From positions 1,317,518 to 1,381,517 of the forward strand of contig NC_041775.1 in assembly GCF_900090045.1 (NCBI RefSeq): a DNA stretch of 64,000 nucleotides. Direction: 5' to 3'. The notes below the pieces were generated by a model. It was not told the origin of the DNA. It searched no databases and was given only the letters and a program-made list of their open reading frames with translations. Positions 42,501 through 54,282 of the stretch are shown in pieces; position 1 is the stretch's first letter, and every line of letters begins with the position of its first letter. Made by a program: the position numbers and the translations under genes. The stretch is from Plasmodium malariae (Eukaryota > Apicomplexa > Aconoidasida > Haemosporida > Plasmodiidae).

Positions 42501-43041
42501 TTTATTATTAAAGATAATCAGTTTTTCCGGAATATAATATTTATAAAATTAATTATTAATAGGAAGAATCCTTTAAATTATTAGTAATAATCTTAATGTA
42601 CAGAGGAATATATTATATATATATACTCTGAATTATGTATAGTACATCAACTCATTATATATATATAAAAAAGAATGAACATTTTAATTTATAGTTCATT
42701 GTGAAGATGATTAATAAAAAAATTATTTTAATTGTGACCTGAATTAAATAAATAAATTACATATTTTAAATATTTGTCTAGAATTCAATTTATTATATTT
42801 CAAGGATATCTATTTTTTTTTTTAAATAACATTAGGATATAAAACTATAAAGTATATATTTAATGTTGTTTTATATTGTATTTATAGTAAAGTATAAAAC
42901 ATTTAGATACAATTTATAATTTATTTATGAAGAAATAATAAAAATAATTGTTTAAATAAATAGAGCACACATTATCACTAGAAGTATATATTCGTTAATT
43001 TATTTTTCTCTTAATATAATAAAATATTAATGATTTATATT
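39512..43041. other. Intergenic stretch, 5' flank of fam-m gene
   Basis: No supported gene. It holds an A19 run at 41165-41183. Around 40,490-40,640 the sequence is slightly richer and could hide a very old coding trace, but nothing can be assigned. The fam-m upstream element is at about 42,526-42,590. Confidence 0.45.
42526..42590 (+). repeat. Shared far-upstream element, copy 2
   Basis: Starts TCCGGAATATAATATTTA and continues with an ATAAAATTAATTATTAATAGG segment. It closely matches the element at 20931-20985. It lies about 515 bases before the fam-m ATG at 43042. Confidence 0.45.
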
Positions 43042-43942
43042 ATGGAACACGAAAAAAACTTTCTTATTTCTATGAAAATAGTTTCGTTTTTCCTTTTAAC
43101 TCGGATATGCTATTTTAATCAGGATCTAGCATTATTATATAATTTAACTATATTTATGTTTATTATATTTGTAGTGTTTTTTTATTTTTATTAACATTTT
43201 TTCTAGCATTATATTATATAATCGTTTTAATAATAAATATTTATTTTTTATGTTTAGAGTATATCTAGCAAATTTATGAATGATAATTATCATCTTGATA
43301 AGTTAAATACAAGAAATTATCGATCACTAGGAAAATATGAAAAGGATAATTTAAATAATTTGCTTTTGAAAGAAAAGTTTCTAAAAAATGGAGTGAATGA
43401 AAAAATATCTATATATATTAATGAAAAAGCGGACAAAAGAAAAAGCAAACAAACAAATAGAAGTTTATTAAAGAATGCCGAATATTATACAGATGTTATT
43501 GATTACAATAATGGATTGTTTGATGGAAAACATTTTCATATTGAGAAAAAATGGATTAAACAAAAAGGATATAATGATTTTTTGGAGAAAAGAAGGAGAA
43601 TTGGAGATATAGCTTTAAAAAAAATAAAATTTAGAAATTACGGATTTGGAGTAGTTATGTTTTTTTTTTTTTTTCTTGGTAGTTGTAGGAATTCCCCTAT
43701 CACCAGGATTAACATTTTTGAATAATATTAAATGGACGGAGATTAAAAATAATACAGTAGGGAATTTTTTCTATGATGCTATAGAAAAGATGACAAATAT
43801 TACGGATACCTATTCTTATATAGTTTATTTTAGCATAATTATTGTAATATTATCTGTTATGCTTATAATAAGGATTTATAATATCTTAAAGAATAATGAA
43901 AAATATAGTAAAATTAAGATAATTAATGAGCATAATAACTAA
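43042..43942 (+). pseudogene. fam-m exported protein gene with frameshift at T15 and a GC splice donor
   Basis: Exon 1 is 43042-43128 (29 codons, hydrophobic). The bases that follow are GCATTA where paralogues have GTAT, so the donor is GC or is damaged. Exon 2 starts at 43258 after a TTTAG acceptor and reads in phase 0 through an RNYRSLGKYEKD PEXEL-like region and the fam-m signature YNNGLFDGKHFHIEKKW, then DFLEKRRRIGDIALKKIKFRNYGFG. At 43660-43674 lies a run of 15 T inside the first membrane span. After it the family sequence continues only in another frame (VVVGIPLSPG), open to 43942 with a second TM and a KNNEKYSKIKI ending. One T more or less in the run would decide whether the gene is open, so a sequencing error is possible. 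Fam-m proteins are predicted exported red-cell proteins of P. malariae, usually paired with fam-l genes; here a fam-l gene follows 1.9 kb downstream. Confidence 0.8.
43660..43674 (+). repeat. T15 run at the fam-m frameshift
   Basis: Fifteen consecutive T fall inside the first TM of the fam-m gene. The reading frame before and after differs by one base. Homopolymers of this size are a classic site of both real slippage and assembly error. Confidence 0.9.
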
Positions 43943-45817
43943 TAAGTAATGTATATCTTTCTGTAAAGAAGTCTTTAATACGAAGTAATAACATAGCAAT
44001 TTTAGTAATATATTAATAAGGATATATATTATATCTAAAATATATTAAATGCACAAGAGTATGTGCAATCTATTTAATACACAAACACGAATATATATTT
44101 TCTTCATTTTTTTAGAATTTGATTGTTTTAATATTTTTGAATGTGTTTTAAATTAAAATTGTATATTGATTAAACCTTATGGCATAATTTATATATTTGT
44201 CCATTTAAATATATTTCTATGTATATATATTTTTGTTCTTCAAAATTAGTCCTTAGTAGTACAATTCGTATAATTTTATAGAAATGCAATAATTAATATT
44301 TGTACTAGATCATTTTTATTTTTATTTTATATTCTGTTGTAATCTAACATTATCATATGCGCATTTTTCTAAGAATATCTATTATTAATGTTAAATTAAA
44401 GATAAATGTGTCTTGTTTTGTATGCTATGAGAAGAAATGCATGTATTTTGATATATGGACACATACATATGTATATATAATTCTAAAAGGAAGACTTAGT
44501 ATTTATTATGTGAAATATAATTCATAAATATTTGTAAAAAAACATATCTATTATAAAAATCTTTTTAACGGACATTTAAATTTTTCGCTTTTTATAACTA
44601 TGATATTATATATAATAAAAGAACATACCCTTTTAATTACGTATTATTTATAAATACTAACCTAAGGTTTTCAAACAGTTACAATTAAAAGAAGAGTTCT
44701 AACTATTTATTGATATGTTATTGAGTATAATAATACAATTAAGTTATGCAAAAATTACATAAATGTATATTATGTTAATAATTACCAAATAAATAAGCTA
44801 TACATTTTAGAAAATTTTTCATATAATTAAAATTTTAAATTAATTAGATAAATTTAATGAGTTATTACTAGTTCATTTGTAACATATATATATATATTTT
44901 TTTATTAAACTAAATTTTCTTCTGTTCATATATATTTATATAAAAAAAAAATAAAATATAATTGAAGAATTTTGAAATATTTCATTTACATATAATAGCA
45001 TAAATAAAACTTTATTGGATTTTTTTTCTTTAAAAAATTTTTTTAAAAAAAATAAACAATTATTATTTTTTTTAATACTTATATGTATACTGTTTTATGG
45101 ATTTGATAGTATTATATTAATTGGGCCTTTTATATATATTATAGGAAATTAAGGAGTGAACAAGTAATATTTAATACATTTTTAAATGGTATACACAATA
45201 TTTATCTTTTCATTCATCATTACATTTATTACATTATTATAATAATTAATATTTTTTAACTACCACATCTTGCTTTTTCAAATTAAACATTTTATAAAAT
45301 TAAAATTATTTTTGAAACAGTGTTAAAATTAGTTACTATTATCCAAAAATATAAAAAACATGTAATCTCTATATTCCACATACTCTATGTTATATATATT
45401 CTATCTTCTATATAAACTCAATATTTAGGTATAATAAAAAATTATTTACTTTTTTACTTAAATAATAAAAGGATTAATAAATAAAATATTTAAATAATTT
45501 ATTATTTTATATAATTAATTTATGTATTTTGAATATTTATTCAAAGTAATCGAATTATATTATTCTAAAGAACATTTTTATTTTATAAATATAATTATGA
45601 TAAAATATGCATAACATATTTTTATAATTACTTTTAATTGTTTTCCTTATAAAAAATTTTATATAATAACATTCGTTTTATTCTATTTTTACTGAAAAAT
45701 ATAAAAAAAAAAAATTAAATAAATAAACATAATGTCCCTATCATTAAAAAAATATTACATTATTGTTAATTTGTTAGTTAATATAGAACAGCATTAAAAA
45801 TATATATTGAAAAAAAA
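43943..45817. other. Intergenic stretch between fam-m and fam-l genes
   Basis: No gene seen. A shared 3' flank block lies at about 44,110. Two upstream blocks of the fam-l gene lie at about 45,409-45,440 and 45,517-45,600. Confidence 0.5.
45517..45600 (+). repeat. Shared upstream block, copy 4
   Basis: About 301 bases before the ATG at 45818, an AATTAATTTATGTATTTTGA segment leads into ATATTTATTCAAAGTAAT and a TTTTATTTTATAAAT stretch. It parallels the blocks before 8704, 24363 and 35502. Confidence 0.4.
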
Positions 45818-46794
45818 ATGAAAATAGTTATTTTCTTTAAATTTTCTATCTTTATGTTTGTAACTTGGATGTACTATTTTAACAAAGATAAAGTAAGAAA
45901 GTATTATTATATAATATTCATGTCATTCATAATTTTAGTGTTCTATTTATTTCGTTTATTTGTATGAAATTATTTAATTTTATATAACTAATAATTAATT
46001 TATTTTTTTTAGATTACGTTCGACAACTCCTCAAACAGAAATTACATATTTGACAGTAAATTAAATACAAGAACTCATCGATTATTAGAAAAATGTAGGC
46101 AGCCTAAGAATTTAAGTGCTCTAGTGTTAAAAGAAAATAAAGAAAATATTGGAATGCCCAAGAAAGGAGATATATCAAATAATGAAAAAGGGGCAACAAC
46201 AAAAATAACAGAATTAAATGGAAGTTTATTAAGTAATACAGAAGGATATAAACAAGCTAATAAAAATAAATCGTGTATATTTGAAACAAAAAAATATTCT
46301 CGTTTTGAATCAAAAATTTTCAAAGAGCTGGATTATTTAGATTTTCTTAAAAATAATAGGACAGTTAGCGATAAGACTTATAAAAAAGTAATACGTAAAA
46401 AATATGGACTACGATTTGCTTTACCTATATTATTGATCCTATTTTTTATAGCTGTACTCATGATAGATTTAGCAATGGGTTTAATATCTCCTAGCACAGG
46501 GGGATTGTGGTCTCATATAGGTTTGTGGGACCATATCAAATCGTTATCAGGAATTGTAAGCCCGTTGAAGTCATATTTACCATCATGGCTGACACAATGC
46601 GCATCATGGAACTCCGATCACCATCCAGTTGGCGGAGATAATAAATGTACTGATTTTGTACCTTAAATAATTTATTTGGCATTGTAGTGTATTTCTTACC
46701 TTTCATTATATTAGGTATAACCCTCATATTAAAGGTTGTTTACTACCATAAAAAAGTTAAGAAATATGAAAAAATTAAGTTTAGGAAAAGATAA
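45818..46794 (+). pseudogene. fam-l exported protein gene with one frameshift near the C-terminus
   Basis: Exon 1 is 45818-45892 (25 codons, hydrophobic, ending NKDK before donor GTAAGA). Exon 2 starts at 46013 after a TTTAG acceptor, phase 0. The frame carries RTHRLLEK, a PEXEL-like site, then LNGSLLSNTEGYKQANKNKS and CIFETKKYSRFESKIFKELD, very typical of fam-l, and a TM (LRFALPILLILFFIAVLMID). It stops at 46664-46666. From 46663 a different frame continues the family ending: a second TM, then YYHKKVKKYEKIKFRKR and a stop at 46792-46794. A single indel close to 46,660 explains this. As it stands the product would be about 242 aa and lack the second TM. Either a recent pseudogene or a sequence error. 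With the fam-m gene at 43042 it forms the same-strand fam-m/fam-l pairing reported for P. malariae. Confidence 0.82.
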
Positions 46795-49700
46795 AAAGAA
46801 TAAAATGATATATGCTTTTTTATTCAGTGAATTAGTTAACATAAAAGTGAATCTATAATATCTTTAGTTATGTATTTATTAATTATACCCATAATTGCTT
46901 AAATTTTATAATTTTGAGTATAAACATTGGTCTAAATGTTAGTTTTTGTGCACTACAATCAGATAATATTATCTTCTTAGAATTTTTCTACAATTTGAAT
47001 TTTTTCATGTTGTTAAGTGTATACTTTTATGAATTTGTTCAGTTTAAATAAAATATTATGTTTCAATATACTTATTTGTGTAATTGAATAGGTTATAATA
47101 TAAAATATAAGTTTATGAATTATAATTAATATATAATAGGACAACCCATATAATTTTAAGTCTTTAGTTAATTTATATTCCATCTATAAGAAATTGTAGA
47201 TTATATATTTTATTTTAATCCAGAATGAAATCATTATTTGTGGGCATACTTAAAAAAAGTGTATTGTTGTTTTTACATAGTAAATATATATTTCTTGTCT
47301 TTTGTTTAATGCCATTAAGTGAATATATATTGTTGCATTGATATTTATATGTAGTATTATTTAAAATATACTATACGGTTTCTCTTTTTTTATATATTAG
47401 TTTATATAATATAGCAGAAACATATATTAATACACGTGAAATATAATTTCACATAAATAAAATAAAGTACCATGTTAATATTAATGAATCATTATATAAT
47501 TATTTTTATTAGTACATTATATGATAGTGTTAAACCATGTAAAACATATACATATATAAAAAGTTTATAATTTAAAATTATTATATATATGAAATCAATC
47601 TTAGGAAAATATAAAGTCCTATAACAAGTGCAAATTGTAATCGTAAAATTAACAGAACATTATTTTTTTTTTTTCTAATAACTTGTATATATTCATGTTA
47701 ACTGCTATAATCTTTGAGAACATAGAATATTAAATGAGTTAATTTTATAGATGCATGTAAATAAAGAAACTATATAAATTACAATATTATAAAGGCACAC
47801 GAATAAAATCATGAAATTCCATTCATATTATTTATTATTAAACTATATAGCGTTTGTTAATGTTTAGCTTCTGTCAGTTTAAACGAAAAAATGTAACATT
47901 TCAAAGGAAAAATAATAAAGGTACACATACTATTAAAATGTTATGGATTAAACTTTTCATTTTAAATATATATTTTTATTATTATTTAGAAAAAATAATA
48001 TTGAAAGAAGAAAAATTATTTTCATTATATAGGTATAATATTGAACTTTATATTTATAAGATAAACAATATATTAATATGAATGATATATTTAGAAGATC
48101 ACAATAATGAAAAAAATATTGAATATACAATTGAATGCAAGAAACATTGAATAATTGATAAGAATATATATGTACAAGCATAATTCACCATATAGTTATT
48201 TAATTAGGATAAAATTAAATATATTTAATGCATGTGAACTCTTCACACATTATACTTTAATTTGAGAAAAATATACCAATTTAGACATGTATATAAATAA
48301 TTAATAAAAAGCAATTCCAAAAAAATTTTTAGGAAGAGAACAATTTTAAGAATGATAAATTCTTAATTTATGTAAATATTTACAAGAATTTAATTATATA
48401 TAAGATATCTTTCTAAGAAGTTATATATGTATATTATAAGTTTTTAAAATTGGTTAATATCTATTTTAGAAAGACGTATAAAATGTATGTAAAAGTATGA
48501 ATAAATCAATTATAGCATCAACAAAGTTAAAAAAATTAAGAGCATTTATAAAATTACAATAATTCTACAAATGGTTTTAAACAATAAAAGTAAAATAATT
48601 TTTTTTTCATATGCTTTTTCTTTTCAATATAAATATAGAATTTTTACTTTAATTTTTTTGCTTTTTTATAATAAAGTAAATATTTCCATTGAATAGTAAT
48701 ATATTAGATGAAAAATAAAATATTTTAATATTACATACTTACAATAATATTTTTTACAGATAATATATATATAAGTATTAAATTATTAGATATAATAATT
48801 AAAGACGGGAAATATATTAACACAAAACATCCTTTGTATAAAGATATATTTAGCCAAATACTATTTATTTACATTCATACTTTTAAATTATATCACTAAA
48901 TTATATTGCTGACATTATTTATTTGTAGAAGAATTAATAAATACATAATATGTTCGTTTTAATGTTTTCAAAAGAAAAATTGCTAAATCACGCATTTCAG
49001 TAAATAAATCTAACATCTTTTCTTATATGTTATATATATATTATAAACCGAAAATTGTTATTTGTAAATATATTTTATTTGAAATATATAAAACTAATAG
49101 AATTACATATAATATTTCTACATTAATTTTTACCAGTTATCTCCCTTTCTTTATTTTTATTTACTATTATTTTAATATTATTTGTAAATATATATATTTA
49201 ATTAATAAAATATTAAAAATATTAAGTCTATGTAATTAAATATTTCATTTAAAAAAAATGGAAGTTCATTTAATTTATTTTATTTGAGCATATTATTTTC
49301 CAATATTATTATGAATAAATAAATAATATATACTTTTTATCCTTTAAAATAAGTATGTCTTAATAGATTAAATAGAATAAATTTCATTTTTTGAGCAAAT
49401 TATATATAATAAAAGAGCACATGGGCTTAAGTAGTAACTAATGAAAGTGTTATAAATAATTTAATAAAAAATTTTATACAGAATACTGCTATATTTATTT
49501 ATTACTACAATTATTGCTAATATTATAATATTATACTAAAGTGTATGATATAAGAAAAATACAACAAAATATCCCATTATATAATTATTTTAAAGTTATA
49601 TTTATTAATAAGATAGCATCCTTAAAATTATCAATTATTCTTTTAATATGTAAAAAAATATAATATACATATATATATATATATATATATTATCTATATT

Positions 49701-49888
49701 CTCCATTGCATAAGAAATCTACCGGTATAATAATATATAACATATATTTTTATTAGTTTACTCTTAAAATGTTGAAAGAAAAATTATTTAATTAGTGTAC
49801 TACATTAAATAATTATTTTTTTTTATATGTATCAATGAATTAATATTATTTTATTTTAATGAATATTAGTTTTTTTTTGAATAATATT
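46795..49888. other. Intergenic A+T-rich stretch
   Basis: About 3 kb without a supportable gene. Short frames at 47.85-48.2 kb and 49.03-49.24 kb are made of Y, I, L, K, N and F only and are judged chance. A shared 3' flank trace lies at about 46,989. An AT tract lies at about 49,671-49,690. Confidence 0.5.
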
Positions 49889-50297
49889 AAGATAAAAATA
49901 TATAATATATTTTTCAAGTTATATTTATTCATTGATGTGGTAAAATGTACCATATTTATATAAATTTAATTATTTGCGAAGCAATAATAAAATAAAATTT
50001 CAAAATTATGGATATATAATTGCTATGTTTGTCATTTTTTACTTGTTTGCATTAGGAATACCCTTATTAGGAAAATTAAATTATTTCAATAATGGATGGG
50101 AATTGCTTAGTGAGGGTAATATATGGAAAACATTGTATAAATTTGTAGGAGAGTGGGGAAAAACAGCAAATGCTTATATATTTTTAACATTATTTGGTAT
50201 ACTTATAGTTATATCGATAATTTTGCTTGTAACAGGAATTTGTAAGATCTTAAGGAATAATGAAAAATATAGCAAAATTAAATGGATTACTGAGTAA
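49889..50297 (+). pseudogene. fam-m gene remnant lacking its middle
   Basis: A possible exon 1 trace (49889-49939, ending Phe-Ile-Asp-Val before GTAAAA) lacks a start codon. Only about 45 bases later the C-terminal half of fam-m begins, with NNKIKFQNYGY aligning to the ALKKIKFRNYGFG region of the gene at 43042. The frame is open to 50297, with a TM starting ALGIPLLGKL-type sequence, a loop ending at NAYIF, a second TM (LFGILIVISIILLVTGI) and the fam-m tail CKILRNNEKYSKIKW. The intron and the whole export-motif and FDGKHFH region are gone, consistent with one internal deletion. The TM half is undamaged, so the deletion may be recent. A stand-alone product without signal or export motif is unlikely to work as its relatives do. 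Confidence 0.72.
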
Positions 50298-52349
50298 AAT
50301 AAATAATAGTAAACGTATATTTTTGTGTAATTCAGTCTTTGATTTTAAGAAAAACCTGTAATATATTTAGTTATATTCTTAATAAGCATGCTTAAAATTT
50401 CTAATATATTAAAAATTTACATGAGTATAACACGTCTTTTAAATATACAAGAATATAAATATATGTTCCATATTTTTTTGTGAATTTGAACTTTTAAAAT
50501 TTTTCCTATTAGTATTTTAACATATGATTTAAGTTTAACTAAAAATACTTATTATAGTAATTATATTTGTACATATAAATAGATTTCCACGAATAATATA
50601 TGTCTGTACTTTCAAAATAAATAAATAATAGAATTATTAATATTATTTTTTAGATCTCAGTTAAATTATATTTTAACTAACAATTACTGTATTCTATTAT
50701 GTAACTTGATTTATTCTAAAATTATTATTTGTTAAGGTAATTAAAGAAAATATATGATTTGTTTTAAATTAAAAATAAATATGTTTTGTTTAGTATATAA
50801 TAAAAATATGTGAGCACGCGATTTTGCACTATCATATATATAAAGATATATTTTTACACAAAAACTTTATTATTATTTATTTTATATAATATTTTATGAG
50901 CTTTATGTAAGAAAATATATTTATGTAAAAAATATTCTTATAAGTCTTTTGGTGTTTTCCTTATTACATAATTATTAAAATATAAATATATAATAAAATA
51001 ATATCCTTTTTAAATATGAAAAATTTATGAATGTTTTATAATTTGTGCATTATGAAACTTTGTAATTATTGAAAAGTAAAAACCAATTATTATATTATTA
51101 AAATCCCTGATTGTATTGTTGATTCTATTTTTCATAATTTATTTTAATATATATTATATTGATATTATATAAATATATTATATATTTATTTTATTTTTTT
51201 ATCATTGAAAAGTTAAATTTGTGAATTAGTTTTAAACAGATATTAATAGGTAATATTTTCATTTATTTAGAATGTAATAATTAACAATATACTATAAATT
51301 AGGAGAATATAAAGTTTTTATATCAGATGGAATAATTGAGGTATATAAAATATATATAATTTGTTGCTGATAATAATTATAAAAGTAGTTATGTTTTATT
51401 GTATGTAGATGTTCTAAAGTCATATAATCATTTTGTTAATTTGCTACAATATTATTGTATGCTTATTGTATTAATATTTTAAAATAATAATACATCTAAT
51501 TTTGTTTAGTAATTAGAGAAAATAGAATGAGAAAATATAATTAAAGTTTTCAAATTAAGAATGATATAACAATAATTTATATAAAAATTTTTATAATTGT
51601 TGACTAGTAAAATAAATTATAATTCATGTTTAGATTAAACACATTAAGTGTTAATATTTATAAATCCCTAAATCACCTATATTTTGTTTTATATTATATT
51701 ATATTATTTTATTTATTACATTCATGGATAAATATTTATAGAAGGAGATATCTATCCAAGCACTTTTAATGATAGTTTTATAATAGATATATATAAACTT
51801 CATAGTCAAAGTATATTTTTCTATTAATATAAATATTATTAATTTATGTTGAGTTAGATATTTCAAAAATTATATATAATATCCTTATAATTTCTTTGCT
51901 ATTACTTTAATATATCAGTAATATTTACATTATATATCCTAAATTTATGATATATATAGTGTAACAGAATTGTTGAATTAATAATAATTAAATACGTATT
52001 TTATGGATAATATATCTTATAGGTTTTTTTTTGTGTAATATAGTTAATTTTTTTTTTTTCTATGGGCTTTGTAAAGAATTATTATATTATCCTATTATTA
52101 TAGTGACAATTATATGCATATTTTAGTGTCTACTAAATAACTATTGTATTTATTTCTAATTATGCAGATTTTATTTAAGTGATATTACAAATTCATTTAT
52201 TTAAAATGTTTTTAAAATAATAATAACTTGTGTTAATGTATTGAACATTTATGATTAATATTTAATGAAAAATATGACTGATTAACATATTTTCTAGGTT
52301 CCATTTCATTGTATCTATTCCGTACGTAATTATAATGTAAAATCTGAAA
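50298..52349. other. Intergenic A+T-rich stretch
   Basis: No gene seen. The first 550 bases resemble the 3' flank of the fam-l-like gene at 21403 in several places: GTGAATTTGAAC at about 50,480, TATATTTTAACTA at about 50,665 and TGTTTAGTATATAATAAAA at about 50,785. Confidence 0.5.
50476..50520 (+). repeat. Shared 3' flank block, fam-m remnant copy
   Basis: TTTTTTTGTGAATTTGAAC lies 179 bases after the stop of the fam-m remnant and closely matches the block at 22535, which lies 163 bases after a fam-l-like stop. This shows that fam-l and fam-m genes share 3' flanks. Confidence 0.5.
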
Positions 52350-52439
52350 CTTAAGCACAGAATCCTAAGCCCAAAATCTAAATAATGAAACCATGAAACG
52401 TACTAATTGTAGTAATTATATAGAGTAAGATTTTATAAA

Positions 52440-52800
52440 TGTTTTAATATTTATTCTTAGATATAACACTTGTTTGATTTATCTATATGTTCTTTCTAAT
52501 TTAAAGATTCTTATTCATTTAGCTATAAATTCCATTGTTTATTATTTTTCCTTTTCTTAACAAAGGAATACTTCTATTAATTAAATAAAAGAGTTTATCA
52601 ATTTTTACTTCTTTTTGTACTCTCGAAATATTGAAGTAGATAGGATTTTTGAAAATTATCTACTAATTTTTTGCATTGTTTCTCTTTTCTGTGAATAGTT
52701 TTATGTTATCAGTCAATTTTTCAATACGAATATATAAAAGTTATCATTGTGGGCCATTCTCATAGAATACTATCTATCGCACCTATTATATTCTTAAAAT
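52440..52800 (-). pseudogene. Possible highly decayed coding remnant, family unknown
   Basis: On the minus strand short pieces in changing frames read like real protein, for example MRMAHNDNFYI, then RIEKLTDNIKLFTEKRNNAKN, then ISRVQKEVKIDKLFYLINRS. They have more mixed composition than chance frames here. Stops and frame changes separate them. No family can be named. It lies between the fam-m remnant and the tryptophan-rich gene. Confidence 0.25.
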
Positions 52801-54282
52801 TTGACATGTATATAAGTGAATTCAAGATATCTATGTTTTGTCTACGAACATATTTCTATATATGTTAAATTATAAAATTTTTAATTTTTCGTTAATATGG
52901 AATATTGAGTTACAATATATGTTGATAATGCCAAAAAAAAAAAGGGAAATTAGTGCCTTTTATTTTTTGTTATTAAAAATTAAACAAAAAAAAGGATATA
53001 TATTTCTATGTAAAGAGGTAATACAGTGAAAAACACTTTAAAAATAATATTTAGAATAAACCAAAAAAAAGAGAAATAATAAAATTTTAGATAATATATC
53101 GAGTACAATTGTAGAAGAAAAAAGAAAAAAAAGAAATTTATTTGAAAATCATCTTACATAAAAATAAAAAATAATATAAATATAAAAATATATTAAAAAA
53201 TATTTAGAAATTTAAATCTATTATATTAACGGTTACGCATATAGAGTGTTATCCGTTCATTTTATATCAAATAAAATAATACAAAAAATACATACATATA
53301 TTCTTGCATCAGATTATTAAATGGGGCAATGTTAAACATTATGATTAAAAATGAAAAATTAATGCTTCTTTAACTGGTATAAATGTGATATATCTTAATC
53401 CAATAAAATAAGGATAATTTTATATCTATACTGTTACAAATTAAACAAATGCACTCATGTTACATGATGAAAAATTGTATACTTTGTACTAATTTATTAG
53501 TAATATTGAATAGTTAAAACAATTTATTCTGAGGAATTTTATACTTATTTAGTAATTTGGATTAAGGAATGAATTGTTTATATTCTCACTAATAAATTTA
53601 AATCTAAAGAAAAATCCTTAATTATATTAGACATACTAATTATAGAAGTAATATTATGATATATGGGAATGAATGTAGTATTAACTAGGAAATATATTTC
53701 TAATACAAATAAATGATAGTATATATGTTTTAAAATGAAAAATTATTTTTATAAATTGCATGAAAAAAGCAAGAGTACTTTTCTAAAATATAATATTTTT
53801 CATATACTGAGAAAATTCAAGAACATGAAGTAATATATAAGAACAAATACTATTTAAACACAAATGCAATATATGCATATAAATTTAAAAGTACATTGTG
53901 CTTTTTTATATATGAATGGAAAATTGCAGTTACAATTATATAACTATTCTATATTTTATTTAATGTTAATTTTCAAATGTAAACATTATTCAGTTCTTCT
54001 TTTCAGTTATCCAGCTTCGTTTTTATTCTGTGTTTCTTTTTTTTTCCAATAAGCATCCTCTTCGTTTAAGAAAAATATAATATATTAATTCTCATGGCTG
54101 TATAAGGAAAAAGATTAACTAACTTATCTCTATTTTATATGTTTTTTATTATACATATTTGTCTGTTTCCTAGTGTTCACTTATACATGATGAAATATCT
54201 ATCCTGGAAATTAAATTGACGAAAAATTTGTCATTCCACTATGTTAATGTTACTATAATATTTATTATTTTTATTCACTAAT
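52801..54282. other. Intergenic A+T-rich stretch
   Basis: No gene supported. Short plus-strand frames at 52.84-53.03 kb and 53.86-54.05 kb have no recognisable feature. The region just below 54,283 is the 3' flank of the minus-strand tryptophan-rich gene. Confidence 0.5.

Noticed and set aside
47854..48181. 75-codon plus and 74-codon minus frames
   Set aside because: Mutually overlapping, low-complexity and without family motifs.
49027..49239. 70-codon plus-strand frame rich in Y, I and F
   Set aside because: Chance frame in A+T-rich DNA; no exon structure.
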